A program made the translations under genes and the position numbers. A stretch of DNA of 35,373 nt from an uncultured Rhodospirillales bacterium (GTDB lineage Bacteria; Pseudomonadota; Alphaproteobacteria; Acetobacterales; Acetobacteraceae), in contig CAMFLK010000010.1 of the NCBI GenBank assembly GCA_945957135.1, positions 1-35,373 on the forward strand. The letters run 5' to 3'. The first letter of the stretch is position 1. Each line of letters starts with the position of its first letter. Below, one piece after another: positions 17,959-27,574 of the stretch. The notes beneath the pieces are model-generated. The model was not told the origin of the DNA. It saw only the letters and a list, made by a program, of their open reading frames with translations, and ran no database searches.

Positions 17959-18642
17959 CTACATCTGCAGGTCGCTGAGCACGCGCGTGCGGCCGGCCAG
18001 AAGGTGGCGGCGCATTTCGGCGCGGGCGCGGTCGCCGTCGCGCGCCGCGACGGCGGCGACGATGGCGCCATGTTCGAGAACGATCAGTTCGCGGCGTTCC
18101 GCCATGGTCAGCACGGAGCGCTGCGCCGATAGATTGCCCCAGCTGAAGATGTGCGAGGTCAGCCGCCCCAGCGCGTCCGACAGCTTCGGATTATGCGCGC
18201 AGGCCGCCAGGGCGGCGTGGAAGGCCACGTCCTCGCGCCCGCCCCGCCCGGTGAGCAGGCTGGCCAGCAGCGCCTCCTGCGCCGCGACGAGCCGCGCCAG
18301 ATCTGCTTCGGTCCGCCGGTCGGCCGCCAGCGCCGCGACCTCGCTTTCCAGCGCGAGCCGCACCTCGTGCCACTGGGCCAGTTCGCGCACCGAGGAGATC
18401 GCGGAGAGCCGGACCATCTCCGGCGCGCCGCTGCGCACCGCGTAGGTGCCCGAGCCCTTGCGGGAGCGGACGATGCCCTCCGCCCGCAGCCGCGCCAGCG
18501 CCTCGCGGATGCTGGCCCGCGACAGGCCGAACATCTCGGCGAAATCCGCCTCGGGCGGCAGCCGCGCCCCGTCAGCGACCGTGTCGATGAAGCCGGCGAT
18601 CTGCCGGTAGGCGATCGCGGAGCGGCTTTCCTCCGAGTCCAT
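17959..18642 (-). CDS. GntR family transcriptional regulator, FadR/FCD type
   Basis: MDSEESRSAIAYRQIAGFIDTVADGARLPPEADFAEMFGLSRASIREALARLRAEGIVRSRKGSGTYAV. Confidence 0.93.
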   Translation of the reverse strand: MDSEESRSAIAYRQIAGFIDTVADGARLPPEADFAEMFGLSRASIREALARLRAEGIVRSRKGSGTYAVRSGAPEMVRLSAISSVRELAQWHEVRLALESEVAALAADRRTEADLARLVAAQEALLASLLTGRGGREDVAFHAALAACAHNPKLSDALGRLTSHIFSWGNLSAQRSVLTMAERRELIVLEHGAIVAAVAARDGDRARAEMRRHLLAGRTRVLSDLQM

Positions 18643-18742
18643 CCTGGTGGCCCTGTTCCGTTGACGGCGTTAAATCAGTCTGTTTAAATTTATGTTGTCA
18701 GACAGCTTTGCCGCTGGCAAGTCGAAACTGTCAGGAAGCGCC

Positions 18743-19963
18743 ATGAACAGATTGATCGGCTCGCGGCCGGACGCGCGGATCGCACGGATCGAAATCCATG
18801 AGTTCGGCTATACGGTCGACGGGCTCGGCATCGATGCCAGCGGCAACCGCAGCGTGATGAAGGGCGCGCGGTCGCGGCTGACGGCCTTCGCCGTTCGCAT
18901 CGAGACCGAAGGCGGGCATCGCGGCGAGTATTGCAGCGTCCACAGCGGCAAGAACGGCGTGATGGTCGGCCAGGTCAGGGCCGCCTGCGGCCTGATCCTC
19001 GGCGAGGACGCCGAAGAACGAGAGGCGATCTACAACAAGCTGAAGCGCGCCCACCGCCACTACATGGCGATCGGCCATTCCGCGCTGGACATCGCGCTGT
19101 GGGACCTGGCCGGCAAGGCGGCCGGCCGCCCGGTCTGGCGCCTGCTGGGCGGCTACCGCCAGCGGCTGCCGACCTATGCGAGCACGCTGAACGGCGGCCG
19201 CGACGGAATTCTCGACAGCATCGAGGCCTATGCCGACTTCGCCGAGCAATGCCTGGCACTCGGCTATCGCGGCTACAAGATTCACGGCTGGGGCGAAGGG
19301 GACCCAGAGGAGGAAGCGGCGAACCTGCTGCTCTGCGCCCGGCGCGTCGGCGGCCGGATGGCGCTGATGTACGACGCCGCGAGCGAGCTGCGCACGTTGG
19401 CCGACGCGATCCATGTCGGCAAAGCCTGCGACGAGGGCGGCTATCTCTGGTACGAAGACCCGTTCATGGACGCCGGCTGGTCGCCGCACGCGGCCCGGCA
19501 GCTCAAGGCGAGCGTGCGCACCCCGCTGATGCTGACCGAGCATGTGCGCGGACTCGAGAGCAAGGCGGTCTGGCTCCACGAGCGGGCGACGGACTATCTG
19601 CGTGCCGACCCCGATTACGACATGGGCATCACCGGCACGATGAAGGTGGCGCATCTCGCCGAAGCCTTCGGCCTGGACTGCGAGATTCACGCGGCCGGCC
19701 CGGCGCAGCGGCACTGCATGGCCGCAATGCGGAATTCGGGTTGGTACGAGCTCTCGCTCGTCGCCCCCGGCGTCGCGAACCCCGTGCCGCCGGTGTTCGG
19801 CTCGGGCTACAGCGATGCGCTGGAGGATATCGGCGAGGACGGCTGCATGCCCGTTCCCGACGGCGCCGGGCTCGGCGTTGAGTATGACTGGGACTACATC
19901 CTCGCCAACCGCACCGCCTATCAGGAATTCACCCTGAAGAAGGACGGCGAACCCGCGAAATGA
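18743..19963 (+). CDS. Mandelate racemase/enolase-superfamily protein (second copy)
   Basis: MNRLIGSRPDARIARIEIHEFGYTVDG...HSALDIALWDLAGKAAGRPVWRLLGGYRQRLPTYASTL...YRGYKIHGWGEGDPEEEAANLL...WYEDPFMDAGW. Confidence 0.92.
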   Translation: MNRLIGSRPDARIARIEIHEFGYTVDGLGIDASGNRSVMKGARSRLTAFAVRIETEGGHRGEYCSVHSGKNGVMVGQVRAACGLILGEDAEEREAIYNKLKRAHRHYMAIGHSALDIALWDLAGKAAGRPVWRLLGGYRQRLPTYASTLNGGRDGILDSIEAYADFAEQCLALGYRGYKIHGWGEGDPEEEAANLLLCARRVGGRMALMYDAASELRTLADAIHVGKACDEGGYLWYEDPFMDAGWSPHAARQLKASVRTPLMLTEHVRGLESKAVWLHERATDYLRADPDYDMGITGTMKVAHLAEAFGLDCEIHAAGPAQRHCMAAMRNSGWYELSLVAPGVANPVPPVFGSGYSDALEDIGEDGCMPVPDGAGLGVEYDWDYILANRTAYQEFTLKKDGEPAK

Positions 19964-21646
19964 CGGCCGCCTATGACGACATCATCGTCGGCGCGGGGCC
20001 GGCGGGCTGCGTGCTGGCCAACCGGCTGTCCGCATCAGGGAGGAACCGCGTCCTGCTGATCGAAGCCGGACCCGATTTCGCGCCGGGGCGGGAGCCCGAG
20101 GAAATCCGCGACGTCTATCCCTACCGCGCCGCCTTCAACCCCGCCTATCAGTGGCGCGATCTGCGCGCCCGGCTGATGCCGGTCTCGCACAACGATCCGC
20201 GGCCTTCGCCGGCGGAACCCTATATCCAGCCGCGCGTGATCGGCGGCGGCTCCAGCATGAACGGCGAGATCGGCAACCGCGGCCTGCCCGCGGATTACGA
20301 TGAATGGGCGGCGCTGGGCGCGGATGGCTGGGACTGGCAGGGGGTGCTGCCGTATTTCCGCAAGCTCGAGACCGATATGGATTATGACGGCCCGCTGCAC
20401 GGCTCGTCCGGTCCGATCACCATCAGCCGGGTGATGCCGGAGGAATGGCCCGGCTTCACCCGCGCGACGATGCAGGCGCTGACGGCGGCGGGGTATCGCA
20501 ATATCGGCGACCAGAACGCGGTGTTCGCGGATGGCTGGTTCCCGATGTCGCTGACCACCGATCGCCAATCGCGCCGCTCGGCCGCGATGGGCTATCTCGA
20601 CACCACGACGCGCGGGCGTGCGAACCTTACCATCCGCGCGGGTGTGAAGGTCGATCGTCTGGTGATGGACGGCCGGCGCGCCATCGGCGTTCAGATCGGG
20701 GGGGGAATGCATCGCGGCGCGGCGGATCATTCTCTCGGCAGGCGCGCTGGAGAGTCCGGCGCTGCTTCTGCGGGCGGGCATCGGGGATGCGGGCCGGTTG
20801 AACGCCGCGGGCGTGGCGGTTCTGCACCACCTGCCCGGCGTCGGCCGGAACCTGAACGAGCATCCCTCCCTGGCGATGTCATCCTGGATCCGGCGCGGCC
20901 ATCGCCTGGGCAAGGCACCGCGCCGTCACGTGCAGGCGGCCTGGCGCTATTCCTCCGGGGTCGAGGGTTGCGGCCATGGCGACATGTTCATGGTCGTCGT
21001 CTCGAAATCCGCATGGCATCCGATCGGTCGGCGCATCGGCTCGCTGTTCAGCTGGATCAACAAATCCTATTCCACCGGCTGGGTCCGGCTGAATCCGGAA
21101 AACCCCGCCGGCCGGCCGGAAATCGCCTTCCAGATGCTGTCCGACCCGCGCGACATGGCGCGGATGAAACTGGCGGTACGGCGGATGTGGTCGCTCTATG
21201 CCTCCACGGAAATGCGCCGCGCCTGCAGCGATCCTTTCGCCGCGACGCACGGCGCGATGGCGAAGCTCGTCGGCGGGGTCAGCCTGCGCAACTGGCTGGT
21301 CACGCTCGGTCCGGCGCTTTTGACCGAAGGACCGGGACCGCTGCGCAAATTGCTGATCGACCGCCTCTTCGCCGGCGGCCACGACATCCGCACCGCGCTC
21401 GAGGACGACGAGGCGATGGAGGAGATGATCCGCAAGCATACCATCGGAGGCTATCATCCCTCCGGCACATGCCGAATGGGGCGCCCCGACGACGAGGCGG
21501 CCGTGGTCTCACCGCATAACGGAGCCGTCCATGGGCTCGGCGGCCTGCATGTGGTCGACGCGTCCGTGATGCCCTGCGTGCCGAGGGCCAACACCAATCT
21601 GCCGACCACGATGCTTTCGGAAAAACTCGCGGACGGACTGATCTGA
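19960..21646 (+). pseudogene. GMC family oxidoreductase (choline dehydrogenase-like), interrupted by a +1 frameshift
   Basis: MTAAYDDIIVGAGPAGCVLANRLSASGRNRVLLIEAGPDF...VIGGGSSMNGEIGNRGLPADYDEWAALG in frame 19960; continuation (AARRIILSAGALESPALLLRAGIGDAGRL...NEHPSLAM...GYHPSGTCRMG...GLHVVDASVMPCVPRANTNLPTTMLSEKLADGLI) in the frame of 20798..21646. The switch is at the 8-G run 20698-20705. Confidence 0.9.
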
Positions 21647-21701
21647 CCGGACGGAACTCGGCGAAATGACAACGCCGCAGCGTACTGATCTCGACGTTCG
21701 G

Positions 21702-23903
21702 CTACCGTTCCAGCCGGAGCGACCCGTGCCCTGCCGCCATCCGCACACACACGAAGCCATCTTCGTGGCTCCACGCGCATTCCGAGACAGCATGCCTGTC
21801 CGAGCCTGGTCGCTGACCATCACGAATGACCGCGGTAGGGGCGGTATCACAGCGGATTTCCAGCGCGATACCGCGGCCGGACCGAGTGATGTTCGGATGG
21901 CCGTGTGGAACACCAACATTCACCTCGATCGCCACTGCCGATTCGGTGCAGGTGATGTGGGTGATGGCGTGGACGCCCTGGCGCCATTGGTTCGTATGGC
22001 CGTCGTCCTCGTACAAGGTGAAGGAGCTCTCGCCGGAGGGATAGATCCGTAGCGTGAGTGCATCGGCCTGGCCGTCTCGTGCATTCCGGTCGGGTGAGCC
22101 CATTGGAATAATGCTGCCGGCGCGCACAAATATCGGCAGCCGATCAAGCGGGGCCGCCACTGTCACGCTGCACGGCCCCTGGTACTCGGCTTCCGAGCAG
22201 AAATCGAACCAACGCCCCGCCGGCAGGTAGACAGGCCAATGCGTGGCTCCCTCGCGCGTCACCGGAGCGACCAGTAGGTCGTCGCCCCACAGGTACTGGG
22301 TGCCGAGGTCCCAGGTCTTCGGATCATCCGGATAGTTCAGCACCAGCGGGCGCATCATCGGCAGCCCCTCGCGATGGGCCTGCCACGCCAGCGTGTAGGT
22401 ATAGGGCATCAGCCGATGGCGCAGCCTGATGATCTCGCGGCAGATCGCCTCGATCTCCGGGCCGTGGCTCCACGGCAGGTGCCGGCGCCAGACATGGCCA
22501 TGGCCGCGAAAGATCGAGGTGAAGGCGGCGAATTGCAGCCAGCGCACGAACAACTCGCCCGTGTCCGGCGCGACGCTGTAGAATCCGCCGGCATCGGTGC
22601 CCCAATGCGGCACGCCGGACATGCCGACGTTCAGCCCCGTGCGGATCTGCGCCTCCAGCGTGGCGAAACTGGTGTTGATGTCGCCCGACCACGGCATGGC
22701 CCCGAAGCGCTGCATGCCCGGACCGCCGGAGCGGCAGAGCAGCCAGAGCCGCGCGTCCGGCCGGTCGCGCGCCTCGCCCTCGGCGAAGGCCTGCTGGCGC
22801 AGCAGGTCGAAGCGGTTGTGCAGGTCGCGCGACGGGCCGGCTCGCAGCGCCACATGCTCGGGCGGCCCCTCCCCGCCATCGAGCCACCAGCCGGCGATGC
22901 CCATCTCCACCAGCGCGCGGTGCTGCCGCCACCACCAGTCCCGCACCTCGGCGCGCGAGAAGTCCAGCATGCGCTGGCCTTCCTTGTAGACGGCCGGGCC
23001 GCCGGGCCTGGCGGGCGGCAGGTCGGGATAGGCCCAGCCGAGCAGGTACCCCTCGCGCTCGGCCTCAGCGAAGAGCGGCGAGTCCGGATGCAGCACCGGA
23101 TATTCATGGGTGATCACCTGCATGCCCTGCGCGCGGATTTCCCGCACCATGGCGTCCGCCTCGGCGAACAGCGTCGGCTCCCAGTCGAGATGCCCGACGC
23201 CGGCGTTCCAGCCCTTCGCCGCGCCGTAGGTGGACAGGAAGATCAGCGCGTCGCAGGGAATGTCGCGGGCGCGGAATTCGGCGGCGAGGGCGCGGACCTC
23301 CTCCGCGCTGTCGAAATGGCGGGACGATTGCAGGTAGCCCAGCGCCCAGCGCGGCGGCATCGTCGCGCGGCCGAGCAGGGCGGCAGCCTCGCCCAGCACC
23401 GCCCGCATGTCGCCGGCGATCAGGTAAATGTCGATCGGCCCGCCGGCGGCGGCGCGGTATTCGATGAAGGCGCCGTCGCCGGCATCGCCGGGCTCCAGCG
23501 TCGCCCGGCGCGCGCAGTCGAAGAACACGCCGTAGCCGCCGGTGGACAGCAGCAGCGGCATGGCGATGTCCGCCCCCTGGCCGCGATTGGCCTGGAAGTT
23601 CCAGAAGCGCCGCACCACCCCCAGCCGGTCGAACTGCGCGCCGCCCTCGCCCAGGCCGTAGAAATGCTGTTCGCGGAAGAACTCGAAGCGCAGCAGCAGG
23701 TCCGGCGTCAGGCACGATTGTTCGAGGCAGAGGCGCAGCGCGGGGCGCCCTTCAGCGTCGTTCAGCACCACCGAACCGGGCGTGGCGACGACGGCCGCCA
23801 TCGTGCCCTGGTCCGGCCAGTCGGTGCGCACGCCGTAGGACGCGCCGCCCTCGCCGCCCAGCCGCACCCGCACCATGCGGCTGGTGCAGGCCGCCAGCGT
23901 CAC
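21702..23903 (-). CDS. Glycoside hydrolase family 31 (alpha-glucosidase/alpha-xylosidase-like), GTG start
   Basis: FREQHFYGLGEGG...PPRWALGYLQSSRHFDSAEEVRALAAEFRARDIPCDALIFLSTY...GWWLDGGEGP...WSGDINTSFATLEAQIRTGLNVGMSGVPHWGTDAGGF...LWGDDLLVAPVTREGATHWPVYLPAGRWFDF. Confidence 0.95.
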   Translation of the reverse strand: MTLAACTSRMVRVRLGGEGGASYGVRTDWPDQGTMAAVVATPGSVVLNDAEGRPALRLCLEQSCLTPDLLLRFEFFREQHFYGLGEGGAQFDRLGVVRRFWNFQANRGQGADIAMPLLLSTGGYGVFFDCARRATLEPGDAGDGAFIEYRAAAGGPIDIYLIAGDMRAVLGEAAALLGRATMPPRWALGYLQSSRHFDSAEEVRALAAEFRARDIPCDALIFLSTYGAAKGWNAGVGHLDWEPTLFAEADAMVREIRAQGMQVITHEYPVLHPDSPLFAEAEREGYLLGWAYPDLPPARPGGPAVYKEGQRMLDFSRAEVRDWWWRQHRALVEMGIAGWWLDGGEGPPEHVALRAGPSRDLHNRFDLLRQQAFAEGEARDRPDARLWLLCRSGGPGMQRFGAMPWSGDINTSFATLEAQIRTGLNVGMSGVPHWGTDAGGFYSVAPDTGELFVRWLQFAAFTSIFRGHGHVWRRHLPWSHGPEIEAICREIIRLRHRLMPYTYTLAWQAHREGLPMMRPLVLNYPDDPKTWDLGTQYLWGDDLLVAPVTREGATHWPVYLPAGRWFDFCSEAEYQGPCSVTVAAPLDRLPIFVRAGSIIPMGSPDRNARDGQADALTLRIYPSGESSFTLYEDDGHTNQWRQGVHAITHITCTESAVAIEVNVGVPHGHPNITRSGRGIALEIRCDTAPTAVIRDGQRPGSDRHAVSECAWSHEDGFVCVRMAAGHGSLRLER

Positions 23904-23919
23904 ATCATCGATCAGCGGA

Positions 23920-24363
23920 TCACGCCTTCTTCGCGAGGTATTCGGCGATCGCCTGGAAGGCGCGGCGGAACGTGCCGTTCTTCACCTGGTCGACGATCCG
24001 CGCCTCGTCCTCCGGCCTGATGCCGAACTCCGCCCACCAGTCGATGAAGGTGCGGTTGCCCTCAGTGATCGGCAGCACCCGGTACCCGGCCACGTAATCC
24101 GTCACCGGCAGCGGACTCTCCAGGATGCAGTAGATGCATTCATGGTCGCGGTCGGACAGCGACAGCAGCTGCTCGCGCAAGTGCCCGCCATTGGCGAGAT
24201 GGAAGTTGCGCACGCACCCCACCGCGTCGCTCGGCAGCCCGCCCTCGATATGGCTGTCGGCGATGAACGGATGCCATTCCGGCATGCCGTTGAAGTCGCG
24301 GATCAGCCCCCAGACCTTCTCGATCGGCGCGTCGATGACGTCGCTGACGTAGATGCGGACCAT
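23920..24363 (-). CDS. SRPBCC/START-like ligand-binding protein (polyketide cyclase/dehydrase family)
   Basis: MVRIYVSDVIDAPIEKVWGLIRDFNGMPEWHPFIADSHIEGGLPSDAVGCVRNFHLANGGHLREQLLSLSDRDHECIYCILESPLPVTDYVAGYRVLPI. Confidence 0.92.
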   Translation of the reverse strand: MVRIYVSDVIDAPIEKVWGLIRDFNGMPEWHPFIADSHIEGGLPSDAVGCVRNFHLANGGHLREQLLSLSDRDHECIYCILESPLPVTDYVAGYRVLPITEGNRTFIDWWAEFGIRPEDEARIVDQVKNGTFRRAFQAIAEYLAKKA

Positions 24364-24387
24364 GTCGTTTCCCCCTTGCGGATATGG

Positions 24388-24426
24388 CTCATGCCAACGG
24401 TCATGAAGAATGACCGTTGGCATGAG
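24388..24426. terminator. 17-bp perfect inverted repeat with 5-nt loop between ABC permease and SRPBCC gene
   Basis: CTCATGCCAACGGTCAT-GAAGA-ATGACCGTTGGCATGAG followed on the + strand by TTTTGGTTT. Confidence 0.65.
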
Positions 24427-24480
24427 TTTTGGTTTGGCGCGCCGCCGCCAGCCAACCCGGCGCGCGGTCCGCGCCGTGCC

Positions 24481-25317
24481 TCATCCCTTCACCGACCCCA
24501 TGGTGAGGCCCCGCACGAGATAGCGCTGCATCACCACGGCGAAGGCCACCACGGGCGTGGAGATCATCACCGCCGCGGCGCCGATCGCCGCCCATTGCAC
24601 GCCGTACTCGTTGCGGAACCCCACCACGGAAAGCGGAGCCGTGGCGGCGCGGGATTGGGTCAGCGCCAGTGCGAACAGGAACTCGTTCCAGGCGGCGATG
24701 AAGACGAACACGCCGGTGGCGACCATGCCGCCGGTCAGCAGGGGCAGCATCATGCTGCGGAAGACGCGGAATTCGGTGCAGCCGTCGATGATCGCGGCTT
24801 CACGCACTTCGGCCGGCACCTCGCGGAAGAAGCCGCGCAGCAGCCAGATGGCGAAGGGCAGGTTGAAGGCGGTGTAGATCACGATCAGCACGAGGCGGGT
24901 GTCGAGCAGCCCAGCATAGGAGGCGGTGAGATAGATCGGGATCAGCAGCGCGATGCCCGGCACCATGCGGGCGACCAGGATGGCGACCAGGAAGATGTTG
25001 CCCCGCATGCGCAGCTGCGTCAGCGCGTAGGCCGAGGGGGCGGCGACCGCCACCACCAGCAGGGTGGAGGGGATGGCGACCAGCGCGCTGTTCAGCATGT
25101 AGCGCTGGAAGCCGGTCTCGAAGAAGATGGTGCGGAACCCGTCCAGCGTGGGGGTGAAGATGAACCTCATCGCCAGCGTGTCCACCGGCTGGCGGATGCC
25201 GGTCAGCACCATCCAGACATACGGAAACAGGTAGAGGAAGGCGATGGCGCACCACAGCGCGGTCAGCGCCAGCTTGACGGTGCGGCGGCTGAAGCGCCGG
25301 GGCTTGAACTGGGCCAT
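24481..25317 (-). CDS. Carbohydrate ABC transporter permease (MalG type)
   Basis: ...FFREVPAEVREAAIIDGCTEFRVFRSMMLPLLTGGMVATGVFVFIAAWNEFLFALAL... EAA loop motif. Confidence 0.94.
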   Translation of the reverse strand: MAQFKPRRFSRRTVKLALTALWCAIAFLYLFPYVWMVLTGIRQPVDTLAMRFIFTPTLDGFRTIFFETGFQRYMLNSALVAIPSTLLVVAVAAPSAYALTQLRMRGNIFLVAILVARMVPGIALLIPIYLTASYAGLLDTRLVLIVIYTAFNLPFAIWLLRGFFREVPAEVREAAIIDGCTEFRVFRSMMLPLLTGGMVATGVFVFIAAWNEFLFALALTQSRAATAPLSVVGFRNEYGVQWAAIGAAAVMISTPVVAFAVVMQRYLVRGLTMGSVKG

Positions 25318-26231
25318 CAGCGGTCCGCCTGCGCGGTCTTGAACAGGTAGCGCAGCAGCGGCGAGCTGACCGCCAGCACGATCACCACGAAGATCCAGGC
25401 GATGGCCGTGGTGCGGCCGATGTCGAAGGACGAGAAGCCGGTCTTGTAGGTGAAGATCGTCATCGTCGTGGTGCGGTCGCCGGGCCCGCCGCCGGTGAGC
25501 AGCCAGATCTTGTCGAAATCGCCCATCGCCGCGATGCAGCGGAAGGCGGCGGCGATCAGCATGTACGGCAGCAGATGCGGCAGCAGGATGAAGCGGAACA
25601 TCTGCCAGGGCGAGGTGCCGTCCACCTTCGCCGCGTCGATCAGGTTCTCGTCGATCGAGTGCAGCCCGGCGAGGATCACCAGCATGAAGAACGGCGTGGT
25701 CTGCCAGACATCCATGACGATCATCGACGGCAGGGCGTTGGTCAGGCTCAGCCAGGCCACCTTGGGCAGGCCGAGGGAGGCGAGGACGTGGTTGAACACG
25801 CCGTCTTCCTGCTCGTAGAGCAGCTTGAAGAAGATGCCGATCACCGAGGGTGTGATCACCATCGGAATGATCATGATGGCGCGGAAGAAGCCGCGCCAGA
25901 AGAAGTCGAGATTCAGCAGCAGGGCGAGGCAGGTGCCAAGGATGAGCCCGCCGGTGATGGAGCTGAGCGCGTAGACGATGGTGACGCGCACCGCCGTCCA
26001 GAATTCCCGGCTGCGCAGCACGTCGGTGTAGTTGTCGAACCCGACGAGGTCGTTCTCGCTGCCGGGCATCACCATCACCCAGCCGGTGAAGCTGGCCTTC
26101 AGCGCGTAGAGCATCGGGCCGAGATAGACGCCGAGCAGCACCAGCACGGCCGGAGCGATGAAGCAGAGCGCGGCGCCGCGCGTGCCGAGGCGATGGCCGC
26201 GTCGCCGGACAGGAAGGGCGGCAGCGCTCAT
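25317..26231 (-). CDS. Carbohydrate ABC transporter permease (MalF type)
   Basis: MSAAALPVRRRGHRLGTRGAALCFIAPAVLVLLGVYLGPMLYALKASFTGW...IDAAKVDGTSPWQMFRFILLPHLLPYMLIA...LLTGGGPGDRTTTMTIFTYKTGF. The 1024-aa ORF in the track is a read-through of this frame. Confidence 0.94.
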   Translation of the reverse strand: MSAAALPVRRRGHRLGTRGAALCFIAPAVLVLLGVYLGPMLYALKASFTGWVMVMPGSENDLVGFDNYTDVLRSREFWTAVRVTIVYALSSITGGLILGTCLALLLNLDFFWRGFFRAIMIIPMVITPSVIGIFFKLLYEQEDGVFNHVLASLGLPKVAWLSLTNALPSMIVMDVWQTTPFFMLVILAGLHSIDENLIDAAKVDGTSPWQMFRFILLPHLLPYMLIAAAFRCIAAMGDFDKIWLLTGGGPGDRTTTMTIFTYKTGFSSFDIGRTTAIAWIFVVIVLAVSSPLLRYLFKTAQADR

Positions 26232-27526
26232 CCGGGCAGGTTGCCGCGTCGCTTCATCAATGCGTAGACCTTGTCCTGCATGTCGCGGCTCGCGTCCTCG
26301 GGCGATTTGGTGCCGGCGCAGGCCGCGTTGGTCTCGTCGGCGATGATGATGTTGACCTGGCCGTTGTCGGGGATGGGCATGTACATCGCCACCGGACCTT
26401 CCATGCTTTGCAGCACGGCCGGCAGCTGGCGGAACTTGGCACTCGCCTCCTTGTCCTTGAATGCGGAGACGCGGCAGGGCTGGCCGGTGATGCGCGCGAC
26501 CCGGGCGGAGATCTCCCGACTGGTCAGCCAGCCCACGAACAGCTTGGCCGCATCGAGGCTTTTCGACGACGCGTTGACCGAGAGCGCCCAGCCGCCCAGC
26601 AGCACCGCCCCCGGCGTCGGCGCCCAGCCGAGATCGTTCGCCACCTGCGAGCGTTGCGGGTCGAGCAGGGTGGAGAAGCCGCCCGGCCACATGAACCCCT
26701 GGGCGGAGGTGCCGTTGGCCACCGCGCTGACCATCTCCGGGAAGTCCCAGGTCAGGTTGCCCGGCGGGCTCACCTTCTGCAGCCGCTCGGCGATGAACCT
26801 GGTCGCCTTCTGCCCGGCCTCGCTGTTGAAGGCGGGGAAGCCCTTGGCGTCGGTGTAGCTGCCGCCCATGGCGTGGAACACGGTGATCCAGGCGCAGGCG
26901 CATTGGATCGCCTTTCCGGCCGGCATGTTGAAGCCGTAGCGCTTCTCGGCCTTCAGCTTCAGCCCGTTGTCGTAAACGCCCTGCCAGTCGGCGGGCGGGC
27001 TGTCGGGGTCGAGCCCGGCCTCGCGATACGCCTTCCTGTTCCAAACCAGGAAGGTCGCGCTGCCGAGCAGCGGAATGGCCATCATCTTGCCGCCGACCTT
27101 GGTGTAGACGTCGAGCGCGCGCGATGGGAAATCGGCGAGGTCCAGCGGCGGGCAGCCCTTCACCTCCTGGTCGATATGGGCGTGGTCGATCAGATACGGG
27201 GCGAGCTGCTGCTTCCACTGGTAGGCGTTCATGTAGATGTCGAACGCATTTGTCTTGGTCGTGGTGTCGAGGATCGATTTCTGCTGCCGGTCGTCGGAAC
27301 TGGCATTGGTGAAGTTCAGCGCGATGCCGGTGGCCTCGCTGAATTCCTTGCTGAAGGCGGCGAGGGCGATGCCCACGGGGTCGTTGGCCCAGAGGATGTT
27401 GAGCGTGGCGCCGGAATAAGTCTTCGGCAGGTTGCGCGTGGCTTCGCTCGGCGATTGCGCGCGGGCGCCGGTGGCGGCGAGCAGGAGGGCCCCGGTGGCC
27501 AGGGCGCGGCGGGTGATGCCGGACAT
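26228..27526 (-). CDS. ABC transporter extracellular solute-binding protein, family 1 (paralog B)
   Basis: MSGITRRALATGALLLAATGARAQSPSEATRNLPKTYSGATLNILWANDPVGIALAAFSKEFSEATGIALNF... Confidence 0.93.
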   Translation of the reverse strand: MSGITRRALATGALLLAATGARAQSPSEATRNLPKTYSGATLNILWANDPVGIALAAFSKEFSEATGIALNFTNASSDDRQQKSILDTTTKTNAFDIYMNAYQWKQQLAPYLIDHAHIDQEVKGCPPLDLADFPSRALDVYTKVGGKMMAIPLLGSATFLVWNRKAYREAGLDPDSPPADWQGVYDNGLKLKAEKRYGFNMPAGKAIQCACAWITVFHAMGGSYTDAKGFPAFNSEAGQKATRFIAERLQKVSPPGNLTWDFPEMVSAVANGTSAQGFMWPGGFSTLLDPQRSQVANDLGWAPTPGAVLLGGWALSVNASSKSLDAAKLFVGWLTSREISARVARITGQPCRVSAFKDKEASAKFRQLPAVLQSMEGPVAMYMPIPDNGQVNIIIADETNAACAGTKSPEDASRDMQDKVYALMKRRGNLPG

Positions 27527-27574
27527 TGCATTTCTCCCGGTATTGCCGTGGCGTGAATCCGCCGCGGGCGTTGT

